Source of the DNA: Mesorhizobium_B sp964242945
GTDB lineage: Bacteria > Pseudomonadota > Alphaproteobacteria > Rhizobiales > Rhizobiaceae
Assembly (NCBI GenBank): GCA_964242945.1
Contig: CAXTCF010000002.1
Coordinates: 1 to 64,000 of the forward strand
Direction: 5' to 3'
DNA: 64,000 nucleotides
Part shown: positions 44,266 to 53,844 of the stretch, in pieces
Numbering within the stretch: position 1 is the first letter of the stretch
How the letters are laid out: each line of letters starts with the position of its first letter
Notes under the pieces: model-generated
Told to the model about the DNA's origin: nothing
Database searches by the model: none
What the model saw: the letters and a program-made list of their open reading frames with translations, nothing else
Made by a program: the position numbers and the translations under genes

Positions 44266-45102
44266 ATGAAACCGTCTTCCGATATTTCACGATTGCTCGA
44301 AATCATGCGTGCTTTGCGCGATCCGGTCTCTGGCTGTCCGTGGGATCAGAAGCAGGATTTTTCCTCCATCGCGTACTACACGATCGAAGAAGCCTACGAA
44401 GTGATCGACGCCATCGAGCGTGGATCGATGGCAGATTTGCGGGATGAGCTTGGCGACCTCCTTCTTCAGGTCGTCTTCCATGCGCAGATGGCGGCCGAGC
44501 AGCAGGCCTTTTCCTTCGACGACGTGGTTCTTGCGATCACGTCGAAGATGGTCCGGCGGCATCCCCATGTGTTCGGCGAAACGTTCGCGGAAGATGCTGC
44601 CGGAGCGAAGCGGTCGTGGAATGAGATCAAGGCGCGGGAACGGGCGGCTCGTACGGCTGGCGAAGTTGCGACGGCTGACAATTCGCGCGATCAGCAAGCA
44701 CGTTCATGGCTCGCTGATGTGCCGGCGGGGCTGCCGTCTCTCACAGGCGCTTTGAAGCTCCAGCAGCGTGCGGCGGAAGTCGGCTTCGACTGGAGCGAAG
44801 CTGCTCCGATCCTGGATAAGATCGAGGAGGAGATTGCCGAGTTGCGGCAGGCGCTGGCGGCCGGTGGACGTGAGGAGGCGCAGGGTGAATTCGGGGATCT
44901 GCTTTTTTCGTTGGTCAATCTAGGGCGGCACCTTTCTTTGGATTCTGAAGCGGCGCTGCGGCAGACGAACAGCAAGTTTCGCAGGCGATTCAGTTACATC
45001 GAAGGGCGTTTGGCGGCCCAAGGCACTCAGTTGCATGATGCTTCGCTCGACCAGATGGAAACGCTGTGGCAGCAGGCCAAGCTGCCAAACACTGCGGACT
45101 GA
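44266..45102 (+). CDS. mazG: Nucleoside triphosphate pyrophosphohydrolase MazG
   Basis: The 278-residue protein hydrolyses NTPs to NMP and pyrophosphate. Two MazG repeats are present. The first has CPWDQKQDFSSIAYYTIEEA and LRDELGDLLLQVVFH with the E-x-x-E / E-x-x-D metal-binding pattern. The second has QQRAAEVGFDWSEAAPILDK and EFGDLLFSLVNLGRHL. It converges on comEC. Confidence 0.96.
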   Translation: MKPSSDISRLLEIMRALRDPVSGCPWDQKQDFSSIAYYTIEEAYEVIDAIERGSMADLRDELGDLLLQVVFHAQMAAEQQAFSFDDVVLAITSKMVRRHPHVFGETFAEDAAGAKRSWNEIKARERAARTAGEVATADNSRDQQARSWLADVPAGLPSLTGALKLQQRAAEVGFDWSEAAPILDKIEEEIAELRQALAAGGREEAQGEFGDLLFSLVNLGRHLSLDSEAALRQTNSKFRRRFSYIEGRLAAQGTQLHDASLDQMETLWQQAKLPNTAD

Positions 45103-45107
45103 CTTCC

Positions 45108-47492
45108 TTATTCCGCAGACGCTGGCGCTTGCCTGGGTTCTTCCGCCTTGGTATTTCGCGGAGTCCGCTCAGCGAGCCCTCTAGCTGCGCGGGAAAACCG
45201 GCGATGGTCATGCCAGGGCCGCAGCGGCTGGGGCACGGAATAGCGGATGATTGCCGGAGGGTTTGATCCGCCGTCGCGAAGGATTATCGCAGCGCTGCCT
45301 CGCAGTGCGAGATCTCGCTTCGTCAGCATCACGGGCGGACGAGCTGCTCCCGCGCAGACCGGGAAAGAAGTTTCTGCGATCACCAGAATAGTCGAAATCC
45401 CACAAGCGGCAGCGGCCGCTTCGGCGGTGGAGGCGTGGGCGACGCTCCGGCCGTCCGGAAGTTTGAGGCTGCAAAGTCCGACGGCGCAGGAGAAGCGAGG
45501 GGGCATCTCTTCGGTTTTCGCGCGCTTCGCTGCTCGCGATCCAATGCCTGTCCCGCCCTGCGATGCCGGCCTGCTGATCTTCCAAGCAGCGCTTGCGTGC
45601 ATCCAGTTTTCCAGAGCGAAGCCGCCGCCTCGCTCCGCGTTGATGGCTAGGCTCCCATCATGTGTTGCGACGCTTATAAGCTTCGCGTCCTCGGAAACGA
45701 AGATGTCCGGTCCCGGCGCGAGGCTTGCGAGCAGGACGGCTAGAACGAGCAGCGGCAGCAAGACGAAGCGCAGCCAAGTGGTCGCGAGCGTGAATCCTGT
45801 CAGCGCCACCACGACGAGGGCCAGTGACAGCGGGGGGATCGCGCCGACGGCATCGATCGGCGAGCGCTCAGAAAACCATTGCGTGATGCCGATCATCCAG
45901 TGCAGGCCTAACCCCATCACGGCCAGGAAGGGCCCGTCCAGGCCGAACGGCATGGCCAGCATGCCGAGCAGCGCGAACGGCATGACCATTACGGACACCA
46001 CCGGCATGACGGCCAAGTTGGCGGGCAGGCTCAAAGGCGAGACGCGCTGAAAGTGGTAGATGCCGAACGCTGCCGTGGCAGCGCCCGCAATGAGCGAAGT
46101 CGCGGCGAGCGCGGAGATCATCGTGGCACTGCGGCGCAATGATCGGGTGGCGAGCGTCGGACTGGCGCTGGTGCGGCTCCCGCGAGCCGACCGATGGTCA
46201 GCCCAAGCCGCATAGGCCGCAACGAGCGCTCCAGTCGCCGCGAACGACATCTGGAAGCTGGGGCCAAGCAGTTCGTGCGGCCAGATCAGCAGGATGACCG
46301 TCGCCGCGATCGCCAGGTTCCGGACCGAAAGCGCCGCGCGGTCGAACAGAACGGCGATCAGCATGACCGCGAGCATGAGGAAGCTGCGGACGGCGGCCAC
46401 GTCGGCGCCGGAGAACGCGACATAGGCGGACACGACGAGCAACGCCGCTGCGGCCGCGCGCTTCTTGATGGAGCGGCGCGAGCCGAAGCCGGGAAACAAG
46501 GCCAGGAGCGCCCGCATCGCGCCCATCACCGTTGCCGCGACCATCGCCATGTGCAGCCCGGAGATCGACAGCACATGCGCCAGGCCGGTGCGCCGCAGCG
46601 CCTCGTTCACCGCGTTGGGAATGCCGCCGCGGACGCCGACGATCAGCGCGGCGGCGATCTCGCCTTCAGGGCCGCCGATCCGGTTGCGGATTCGCTCCGC
46701 AATCGCGTCCCGGACATTCTCGATCCAGTTGTTCAAGTCGAATGCGTCGTCAGATGGTGACAGCAATGCGGGCACGCCGAGAAAGAAGCCGCTGGCGCCG
46801 ATGCCGCTGAAATAGCTCTGAAAGGAGAAGTCGTAGCCGCCAGGCATCGCCGGCCCGGAGGGCGGCATGAGCCGGACCAAGCCTTCCACGGTCATGCCCG
46901 AATGAAGCGGTTGAGGAAGCTTGGCCGCCGTCACGCGCACCCGGTCGGGAGAATAGCGCAGCTTCGGCCGCTCCGTGCTGAGCACATCGAGCGTCAGCCG
47001 CACGCGGCCGGCGGCGAGCCGCTCGACGCGGACAACGCGCCCCGTCATGCGCGTGACGACCTCCGAACCGAGCATCTTCGTGGAAAGGCGCAGCGTCTCC
47101 ACTTTAGCGGCGAGGACGCCGCTCAAACAAACCGCTGCGGCCGAGAGTGCCAGAAAGGTGCCGCGCCATCGGCGCACAGCGAATGCCAAGGCGCAGGCGC
47201 CGCCGAGAAGAAGGAGGAGCAGCGCCAAGCCGGGCTCGAAGGGCGCCGTGAAGTAAAGTGCGGCACCAACTCCCAGCAGCACGGGAACAAAAAGAAACAG
47301 GGCGCCTCGCTCAGCCTCCAGCTTCAGCGCGGCCGCAGAGCGCGCGGGCAGAGCAGAAGCTAATTGCCGGCCAGCCGACCAAGTGTCACGCAAAGCCCCT
47401 GCCCGGCCCGAACTCCTGTGGGAAACGCCGAACGCGGCGCCGGCGTGCTGCAACAGCATCCCTGCCGAGTTCCGTCCAACGCCCTCTGCCAT
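45108..47492 (-). CDS. comEC: ComEC/Rec2 family DNA-uptake channel protein
   Basis: The ATG at 47492 gives 794 residues; a TTG three codons upstream is also open. An N-terminal DUF4131 region with two membrane helices and an OB-like domain (MTGRVVRVERLAAGRVRLTL) is followed by the competence domain: GLAHVLSISGLHMAMVAATV and about ten more helices (for example LLGPSFQMSFAATGALVAAY). No metallo-beta-lactamase HxHxDH motif is present; the C-terminal soluble part has only weak hallmarks (SLKLPDGRSVAHASTAEA). The family transports single-stranded DNA into the cytoplasm. It is divergent from gltX. Confidence 0.9.
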   Translation of the reverse strand: MAEGVGRNSAGMLLQHAGAAFGVSHRSSGRAGALRDTWSAGRQLASALPARSAAALKLEAERGALFLFVPVLLGVGAALYFTAPFEPGLALLLLLLGGACALAFAVRRWRGTFLALSAAAVCLSGVLAAKVETLRLSTKMLGSEVVTRMTGRVVRVERLAAGRVRLTLDVLSTERPKLRYSPDRVRVTAAKLPQPLHSGMTVEGLVRLMPPSGPAMPGGYDFSFQSYFSGIGASGFFLGVPALLSPSDDAFDLNNWIENVRDAIAERIRNRIGGPEGEIAAALIVGVRGGIPNAVNEALRRTGLAHVLSISGLHMAMVAATVMGAMRALLALFPGFGSRRSIKKRAAAAALLVVSAYVAFSGADVAAVRSFLMLAVMLIAVLFDRAALSVRNLAIAATVILLIWPHELLGPSFQMSFAATGALVAAYAAWADHRSARGSRTSASPTLATRSLRRSATMISALAATSLIAGAATAAFGIYHFQRVSPLSLPANLAVMPVVSVMVMPFALLGMLAMPFGLDGPFLAVMGLGLHWMIGITQWFSERSPIDAVGAIPPLSLALVVVALTGFTLATTWLRFVLLPLLVLAVLLASLAPGPDIFVSEDAKLISVATHDGSLAINAERGGGFALENWMHASAAWKISRPASQGGTGIGSRAAKRAKTEEMPPRFSCAVGLCSLKLPDGRSVAHASTAEAAAAACGISTILVIAETSFPVCAGAARPPVMLTKRDLALRGSAAIILRDGGSNPPAIIRYSVPQPLRPWHDHRRFSRAARGLAERTPRNTKAEEPRQAPASAE

Positions 47493-47594
47493 CGGCCCCA
47501 AGCACCTTGCACGCTTGAGGCTTCATGCTACATCACCGCCTCCGAAACGCCACCGGCCAGCTTCTCCGGCGGGCCGGCAATCCTCGTGGATTTC

Positions 47595-49019
47595 ATGCCG
47601 GACGCGATCGTCACCCGCTTTGCCCCGTCGCCCACGGGTTTCCTGCACATCGGCGGGGCGCGGACCGCTTTGTTCAACTGGCTCTATTCCGCGCATACCG
47701 GCGGGACGATGCTGCTGCGCATTGAGGACACCGACCGCGAGCGCTCGACGGAAGCGGCAACGGCGGCGATCCTCGATGGCCTCACGTGGATGGGGCTGAC
47801 CTGGACCGGCGAGCCGGTCTCGCAGTTCGCACGCGCGCCGCGCCATCGGGAAGTGGCGGAGGAACTCGTGCGTTTGGGCAAGGCCTACTATTGCTTCGCG
47901 ACGCCGGCCGAGTTGGAGGAGATGCGGGAGAAGGCGCGCGCGGAAGGCCGTCCGCCGCGCTATGACGGGCGCTGGCGCGACCGCGACCCCGCGGAGGCGC
48001 CGCCGGGGGTCAAGCCGGTCATCCGCATCAAGGCGCCGACCGAGGGCGAAACCCTCGTCGCCGATCTCGTTCAAGGCGACGTGCGCTTCCCCAACAAGGA
48101 CCTGGACGACTTCATCATCCTGCGCTCGGACGGCGTGCCCACCTACATGCACGCGGTCGTCGTGGACGATCACGACATGGGCGTCACCCACGTCATCCGC
48201 GGCGACGACCACCTGACCAACGCCGCGCGCCAGTCGATCATCTACCGAGCGATGGAATGGGCGGTGCCCGCCATGGCGCACATCCCCCTGATCCATGGCG
48301 CCGACGGCGCCAAGCTTTCGAAGCGGCACGGAGCGCTCGGCGTCGATGCCTATCGCGCGATGGGCTACCTGCCGGCAGCCTTGCGGAACTACCTCGTGCG
48401 GCTCGGCTGGAGCCATGGCGACGACGAGGTGATGAGCCTCCACGATATGATCCGGTGGTTCGCCATCGAGGACGTCAACCGCGGCGCCGCACGCTTCGAT
48501 TTCGCCAAGCTGGAAGCGCTGAACGGCCTTTACATGCGGCAGATGGGCGAGCGCGAATTGTTCGATGCCTTCGTAGCCGCCCTGCCCTTCCTGCCGAACG
48601 GCGATTGGATCCTGCCGCACCTCGACGAAGCCGGCCGCGCCAAGCTGCTGGCGGCGATGCCGGGCTTGAAGGAACGCGCAAAAACACTGGTCGAGCTTGC
48701 CGACGGGGCGGCGTTCCTGTTTGCGCAGCGCCCGCTGAAGCTCGACGCCAAGGCAGACGCTCTCCTGAACCCAGACAGCCTCGCCCTGCTGGGAGAGGCC
48801 ACGGCAGCCTTGCGTGCCATGAACGGCGAATGGACTGCGGCCGATTTGGAAGGCACGCTCAAGGCCTTTGCCGCTTCGCGCGGGGTCAAGCTCGGTGCCG
48901 TCGCGCAGCCGCTCCGCGCAGCCCTGACGGGCCGCAGCACCTCTCCCGGCGTATTCGACGTGCTCGCGTTGCTGGGGCGGAACGAGAGCCTGGGGCGGAT
49001 TGACGACCGCATTTCTTGA
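47595..49019 (+). CDS. gltX: Glutamyl-tRNA synthetase
   Basis: The 474-residue class I synthetase charges tRNA-Glu. The HIGH motif is in FAPSPTGFLHIGGARTALFN and the KMSKS equivalent is KLSKRHG. VIRGDDHLTNAARQ is conserved. The frame extends upstream through the comEC promoter, but ATG 47595 precedes the first conserved residues; GTG 47586 is possible. Confidence 0.97.
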   Translation: MPDAIVTRFAPSPTGFLHIGGARTALFNWLYSAHTGGTMLLRIEDTDRERSTEAATAAILDGLTWMGLTWTGEPVSQFARAPRHREVAEELVRLGKAYYCFATPAELEEMREKARAEGRPPRYDGRWRDRDPAEAPPGVKPVIRIKAPTEGETLVADLVQGDVRFPNKDLDDFIILRSDGVPTYMHAVVVDDHDMGVTHVIRGDDHLTNAARQSIIYRAMEWAVPAMAHIPLIHGADGAKLSKRHGALGVDAYRAMGYLPAALRNYLVRLGWSHGDDEVMSLHDMIRWFAIEDVNRGAARFDFAKLEALNGLYMRQMGERELFDAFVAALPFLPNGDWILPHLDEAGRAKLLAAMPGLKERAKTLVELADGAAFLFAQRPLKLDAKADALLNPDSLALLGEATAALRAMNGEWTAADLEGTLKAFAASRGVKLGAVAQPLRAALTGRSTSPGVFDVLALLGRNESLGRIDDRIS

Positions 49020-49178
49020 GCGCATCACTGGCCTTTGCTGCGCTGCAAAATAACGCTCTGCCCAGGATCTCCCTTGCCTTCCGGCGCCTTCCCAAGCGTT
49101 TGAACGGGGCGCGGCGAATAGGGCTGTTGCAGCGCGGGATAACCGCCATAAATGGTGGTGGTCGGAAGGGAGTCTGCG

Positions 49179-50468
49179 ATGGAAAACGGGTCGGCAAAGA
49201 TCGAGTTCGGCGGCAAAAGCTTCGACTATCACGTCAAGGCAGGGTCGGTCGGACCGGAAGTCATCGACATCAGCGCTCTCTATCGAGACACCGGCGCCTT
49301 CACCTATGATCCCGGCTTCACCTCGACGGCGAGCTGCGAATCCAAGATCACGTATATCGACGGCGATGCGGGCATCCTGCTCCACCGCGGCTACCCCATC
49401 GACCAGCTCGCTGAGCAGGGCGACTTCCTCGAAGTCTGCTACCTCCTGCTCTACGGCGAACTGCCTACCAAACAGCAGAAGGAGGACTTCGACTACCGCG
49501 TAACGCACCACACGATGGTGCACGAGCAGATGTCGCGCTTCTTCACCGGCTTCCGCAGGGATGCGCATCCGATGGCGGTGATGTGCGGCGTGGTCGGCGC
49601 GCTTTCGGCCTTCTACCACGACTCGACGGACATTGCCGATCCGCACCAGCGCATGATCGCTTCCATCCGCCTGATCGCCAAGATGCCGACCATCGCGGCT
49701 ATGGCCTACAAATATCACATCGGCCAGCCCTTCGTTTACCCCCGCAATTCGATGGGCTTCGCCGAGAACTTCCTGCATATGTGCTTCGCGGTGCCTTGCG
49801 AGGACTACAACGTGAACCCGGTGCTCGCCCGCGCGATGGAGCGGATCTTCATCCTCCATGCCGACCACGAGCAGAACGCCTCGACGTCCACCGTCCGGCT
49901 CGCCGGCTCGTCCGGGGCCAACCCGTTCGCTTGCATCGCGGCAGGCATCGCCTGCCTGTGGGGCCCGGCGCATGGCGGGGCCAATGAGGCGGCGCTCAAC
50001 ATGCTGCGCGAGATCGGGCACGTCGATCGCATCCCGGAGTTCATCGATCGCGCCAAGGACAAGAACGATCCATTCCGCCTGATGGGCTTCGGGCACCGCG
50101 TCTATAAGAACTACGATCCGCGCGCCAAGATCATGCAGAAGACCACGCACGAGGTGCTCGGCGAACTCGGCATCAAGGACGATCCGATGCTCGACGTCGC
50201 CATGGAACTGGAGCGGATCGCACTCACCGACGAGTATTTCATCGCCAAGAAGCTTTATCCCAACATCGACTTCTATTCCGGCATCACCCTGAAGGCGCTC
50301 GGCTTCCCCACCGAGATGTTCACCGTGCTGTTCGCCGTCGCGCGCACCGTCGGCTGGATCGCGCAGTGGAAGGAGATGATCGAGGACCCCAACCAGAAGA
50401 TCGGGCGTCCGCGCCAGCTTTACACCGGCGAGCCGGAGCGGGATTACGTGCCGATCGCCAAGCGCTGA
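49179..50468 (+). CDS. gltA: Citrate synthase
   Basis: The 429-residue type II enzyme condenses acetyl-CoA and oxaloacetate. ATG 49179 has AAGGGAG upstream. Catalytic motifs include ILHADHEQNASTSTVRLAGS and MGFGHRVYKNYDPRA, and GPAHGGANEAALNML. The 3' end overlaps lpxB by 25 bp, convergent. Confidence 0.97.
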   Translation: MENGSAKIEFGGKSFDYHVKAGSVGPEVIDISALYRDTGAFTYDPGFTSTASCESKITYIDGDAGILLHRGYPIDQLAEQGDFLEVCYLLLYGELPTKQQKEDFDYRVTHHTMVHEQMSRFFTGFRRDAHPMAVMCGVVGALSAFYHDSTDIADPHQRMIASIRLIAKMPTIAAMAYKYHIGQPFVYPRNSMGFAENFLHMCFAVPCEDYNVNPVLARAMERIFILHADHEQNASTSTVRLAGSSGANPFACIAAGIACLWGPAHGGANEAALNMLREIGHVDRIPEFIDRAKDKNDPFRLMGFGHRVYKNYDPRAKIMQKTTHEVLGELGIKDDPMLDVAMELERIALTDEYFIAKKLYPNIDFYSGITLKALGFPTEMFTVLFAVARTVGWIAQWKEMIEDPNQKIGRPRQLYTGEPERDYVPIAKR

Positions 50469-51658
50469 CCCGCCTTTTTCGTCCCGTTCCGCCGGGAAAT
50501 CAGATCGAGCACGATTTCGGCAGCAGCGACGCCGGCAGGCTTATCGGTCTGCATGGCTTCGGCTACGGTGTCGAAGCCGGCCATCTGCCATCGCCGCAGG
50601 TCCGAGTTTGCGAGCAAGGCTTCCGAGTACCGCGCGAGAGCCGGCGGCCGGATGTCCGCGTCAAAGAATTCGGGGATCACCATGCGGTCCGCGATGAGGT
50701 TGGGCAGCGACGCCGTCCAGCTCCGAATCAGACCTTTCAAAGCCCGCCCAAGCGGGTCGAGCCTGTAAGTCGAGACGTGCGGCACGCAGCAAAGCGCGAG
50801 TTCCAGGGAGACGGTGCCGGAGGCGATCAGCGCAGCGTCGGCCTGGGCGAAAGCCTGCCACTTCGCCTCTTGCCCTTCCAGGATTTCCGGCTGGGTGTCC
50901 CATCCTGAAACGCCGGCTCGCACTGCGGCCGCGACCTTTGGCACTGTCGGAAGAAGCAGTCGGCCGCGAAAGCCGCGGGCACTCAGAGCGGCAACGGATT
51001 CCCGAAAGTCCGGCAGCAGCCGCGAGACCTCGCCGCGGCGTGAACCGGGCAGCAGCAGCAAGGTGCCCTCCGCAGCGATGGTGCCGACGGGTGCACGCGC
51101 CCTGCGTGCGGCTCGCGTTGCTACCACACCGGCGTCGTGCGTCAGGCGGTGGCCGACATAAGTGCCGGGAGGACCGCCTAGACGCGCAAGCTCGCGCGGT
51201 TCGAAAGGCAGGATGCAAAGCACATGGTCGATGAAGGCTGCCATGTCGGCCGCCCTGCCCTGCCGCCATGCCCAGATGCTCGGACAGACATATTGGACGG
51301 CCGGCAGACCCGGTGAAAGGCTGCGGACCTTTCTTGCCACGCGCAGCGAGAAATCGGGAACATCGACAGTGATCAGGCAGGCCGGCTTCGCCTCCGCCAG
51401 CGCACGAGTTGTCTGCCCGATGCGCCAGAAAAGGCGCGGCGCGTCGCGCAACACGGCGGAGATCCCCATCAGGCCGATCTCGTCGGGGCTGAACAGGGTT
51501 TTGAGGCCGAGTTCCCGAAGGTGCTCACCGCCGACGCCCACAAGCTTGACGGGACGGCCGGATGCCTGCTCCAGCGCGCGCACGAGATCTGCGGCGAGGA
51601 GATCGCCGGACTCCTCGCCCGCGACGATGCCGATCGTGAGGGGTTCCGGATCAGCCAC
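50444..51658 (-). CDS. lpxB: Lipid A disaccharide synthase
   Basis: The 404-residue GT19 enzyme joins UDP-diacyl-GlcN and lipid X. IGIVAGEESGDLLAADLVRAL is the typical start, with YVCPSIWAWRQGRA, LLLPGSRRGEVSRLLP and IASGTVSLELAL. The start is GTG 51658, with GAGGG upstream, 12 bp after the lpxI stop. It is last in the lipid A operon. Confidence 0.96.
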   Translation of the reverse strand: MADPEPLTIGIVAGEESGDLLAADLVRALEQASGRPVKLVGVGGEHLRELGLKTLFSPDEIGLMGISAVLRDAPRLFWRIGQTTRALAEAKPACLITVDVPDFSLRVARKVRSLSPGLPAVQYVCPSIWAWRQGRAADMAAFIDHVLCILPFEPRELARLGGPPGTYVGHRLTHDAGVVATRAARRARAPVGTIAAEGTLLLLPGSRRGEVSRLLPDFRESVAALSARGFRGRLLLPTVPKVAAAVRAGVSGWDTQPEILEGQEAKWQAFAQADAALIASGTVSLELALCCVPHVSTYRLDPLGRALKGLIRSWTASLPNLIADRMVIPEFFDADIRPPALARYSEALLANSDLRRWQMAGFDTVAEAMQTDKPAGVAAAEIVLDLISRRNGTKKAGQRLAIGT

Positions 51659-51670
51659 CCTGCCCTCGCT

Positions 51671-52549
51671 TCATGAGAGCCCTATGACGAAAAGGCCGAG
51701 GCGATCGGCTTCTGCGACCACCCCGCCCCGATCGATGATCAGCGATCGGCCCGCCTCCACGCCGATGCCCGCCAACCCCGCAGCAGCCGCATCGGCAACC
51801 GTCTGCGGCCCGATGGTCGGCAGGTCGGCCCGCAGTTCCTGCTGCGGTTTGGCGCGCTTCACCAGCACGCCGCCGCTGGCTCCCGCCAAGCGTCCGTGCC
51901 CGCGCAGGGAGCGGGTGCGCTCCAAGAGGCCGTCCGTGCCCTCAATTCCCTCAAGCGCGATGACGCGGCCGCCGATCGCAACCGCGGCCTGGCCGATATC
52001 GAGCGCACCGATGGCGCCCGCAGCCTCCCAGGCGGCTGCCAGGTTGCGCTTCTCTCTGCCGTCCGGGGCTGCTCTGGTCAGAAGGCCGGCTTCGGCCACA
52101 AGGGCCGGGATGATCTCGTGAGCACCCAAGACCTTGATCCCCTGCTTTTCCACATAGGCAACCAAGCTTCGCAGGAGCCCGTCGTCGCCGCGGGCGAGCG
52201 CCGGAAGCACGGACAGGCTCATCCGCAGCAGCGAGAGGCTTGGCCGCAGTGATGTCAGCTTCGGCCGGCGCGTGACCGCACCCGCCATCACGGCGTGCGT
52301 CACACGGTGCTGCTTCAGCAAGGGGATGAGCGACGCGCCGTCTTCCAGCGCAAGGCGCCGATGCTCGAAGCGAAGCAGCCCAGGTTCGGTCATCTCCTCC
52401 CGGCCGATAAAAACCACAAGGGGGTCGTAACCCGCTTCTTTTGCTTGCTCGGCGACATCCAGCGGAAGCCTGCCCTCCCCGGCGATGATCCCGACCCGGC
52501 TGCCGGGCGGAAGCGGCTTTGGGGCGTCAGCCGAAATCATCATCGGCAT
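51671..52549 (-). CDS. lpxI: UDP-2,3-diacylglucosamine pyrophosphatase LpxI
   Basis: The 292-residue enzyme replaces LpxH in alphaproteobacteria, releasing lipid X. VGIIAGEGRLPLDVAEQAK opens the first domain, and THAVMAGAVTRRPKL and IKVLGAHEIIPALVAEAG follow. ATG 52549 has GGAG six bases upstream and overlaps the lpxA end by 23 bp. Confidence 0.95.
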   Translation of the reverse strand: MPMMISADAPKPLPPGSRVGIIAGEGRLPLDVAEQAKEAGYDPLVVFIGREEMTEPGLLRFEHRRLALEDGASLIPLLKQHRVTHAVMAGAVTRRPKLTSLRPSLSLLRMSLSVLPALARGDDGLLRSLVAYVEKQGIKVLGAHEIIPALVAEAGLLTRAAPDGREKRNLAAAWEAAGAIGALDIGQAAVAIGGRVIALEGIEGTDGLLERTRSLRGHGRLAGASGGVLVKRAKPQQELRADLPTIGPQTVADAAAAGLAGIGVEAGRSLIIDRGGVVAEADRLGLFVIGLS

Positions 52550-53360
52550 CGTCCGCTCCGCGGCGCAGCGGCGGGACGGTAAACGGACGCTTGGACCGTG
52601 CATCCAGGAAGTCGATGATCTTCCGCGCCATGGGACTGTCACCGAACTCCGCCAGTGCCGCTTCGAGATTCCGGCTGACCGGGGCTTCCGGGTCGAACAC
52701 GCGCTTGTAAACGGTGCGCAGCACCGCCACGTCGGATGCCTTCATCCCGGAGCGCCGCATGCCGATCAGGTTCAAGCCGCGCAGCCTTGCACGGTTTCCT
52801 GCTGCGCGCCCGAACGGGATGACATCACCGCTCACGGCGGAGCAGCCGCCGATGAAGGCGCCGTCGCCGATCCGGACGAACTGATGGAGCGCCGTCAGGC
52901 CGCCGATCGTGACGAAGTCGCCAATCTCGCAGTGGCCCGCAAGCGTCGCGCCGTTGGCGAAAACCGCGTTGCGGCCGACGATGCAATCATGCGCGATGTG
53001 GACATAGGCGAGGAAGTTGCCGTTCTCGCCGACGGTCGTTTCACCGCGCGATCCATCCGTCCCGGTGTGCATGGAAACGAACTCTCGGATGACGGTATTC
53101 GCGCCGATTACGAGCTTGGTACGCCCGCCTTTGTGCTTCGTATTCTGCGGCGGGCCCCCAAGTACGGCATGCGGATACACCTTGCATCCAGCGCCCAGGC
53201 TCGTCGCGCCCATGATCGTGACATGGGAGAAAAGCTCCGTGCCGTCGCCCAGCACGGCGTCGCCGCCGACATGGCAGAAGGGGCCGATCCGCACGCCGCC
53301 GCCGAGTTGGGCACCGGGCTCGACCAGGGCTGCCGGGTGGACAAAGGTTTCAGCCGGCAT
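52527..53360 (-). CDS. lpxA: UDP-GlcNAc acyltransferase
   Basis: The 277-residue left-handed beta-helix enzyme adds the first 3-hydroxyacyl chain to UDP-GlcNAc. Hexapeptide repeats fill the first two thirds (IGPFCHVGGDAVLGDGTELF). The catalytic histidine is in YVHIAHDCIVG, and NLIGMRRSG is the usual C-terminal motif. ATG 53360 overlaps the fabZ end by 11 bp. Confidence 0.97.
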   Translation of the reverse strand: MPAETFVHPAALVEPGAQLGGGVRIGPFCHVGGDAVLGDGTELFSHVTIMGATSLGAGCKVYPHAVLGGPPQNTKHKGGRTKLVIGANTVIREFVSMHTGTDGSRGETTVGENGNFLAYVHIAHDCIVGRNAVFANGATLAGHCEIGDFVTIGGLTALHQFVRIGDGAFIGGCSAVSGDVIPFGRAAGNRARLRGLNLIGMRRSGMKASDVAVLRTVYKRVFDPEAPVSRNLEAALAEFGDSPMARKIIDFLDARSKRPFTVPPLRRGADDADDDFG

Positions 53361-53844
53361 CCGCGCCTGCCGTGGCGGGCTTCTCCGCCTGCGCCAGCAT
53401 GGCCGAGATTTCCGCTTCAGCAACTCTAGCGCCCTCGACCTTCGCTTCGCAGGCGAAACGCCAGATGTTCCCGCGCTGCTTCAGCTTGCGCACATGCAGT
53501 TCGAGCCTGTCTCCCGGCACGACCGGCTTGCGGAACTTGGCATTGTCGATGGTCATGAAATAAACGATCAGCGAGTTGGCACCGCCGCCCATCTTGCGCG
53601 CGCAGATCGCACCGGCGGTCTGCGCCATGGCCTCGATGATCAGCACGCCGGGCATCACCGGCACCGACGGGAAATGCCCCTGAAAATGCGGCTCGTTGAA
53701 CGTGACGTTCTTGATGCCGGTTGCGGAGTTGTCCGCGTCAATCGCGACGATACGGTCCACCAGGAGGAACGGATAGCGGTGCGGCAGCAGCGTCAGCAGC
53801 TTGAGGATATCGACGGCCGCGAGTTCGTTAGACGTTTCCGGCAT
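53350..53844 (-). CDS. fabZ: 3-hydroxyacyl-ACP dehydratase
   Basis: The 164-residue hot-dog enzyme dehydrates 3-hydroxyacyl-ACP. LLPHRYPFLLVDRI and the catalytic NEPHFQGHFPSVPVMPGVLI (His and Glu in MPGVLIIEAMAQ) are intact. It competes with LpxA for the same substrate and is coupled to it and to lpxD by overlaps. Confidence 0.97.
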   Translation of the reverse strand: MPETSNELAAVDILKLLTLLPHRYPFLLVDRIVAIDADNSATGIKNVTFNEPHFQGHFPSVPVMPGVLIIEAMAQTAGAICARKMGGGANSLIVYFMTIDNAKFRKPVVPGDRLELHVRKLKQRGNIWRFACEAKVEGARVAEAEISAMLAQAEKPATAGADAG

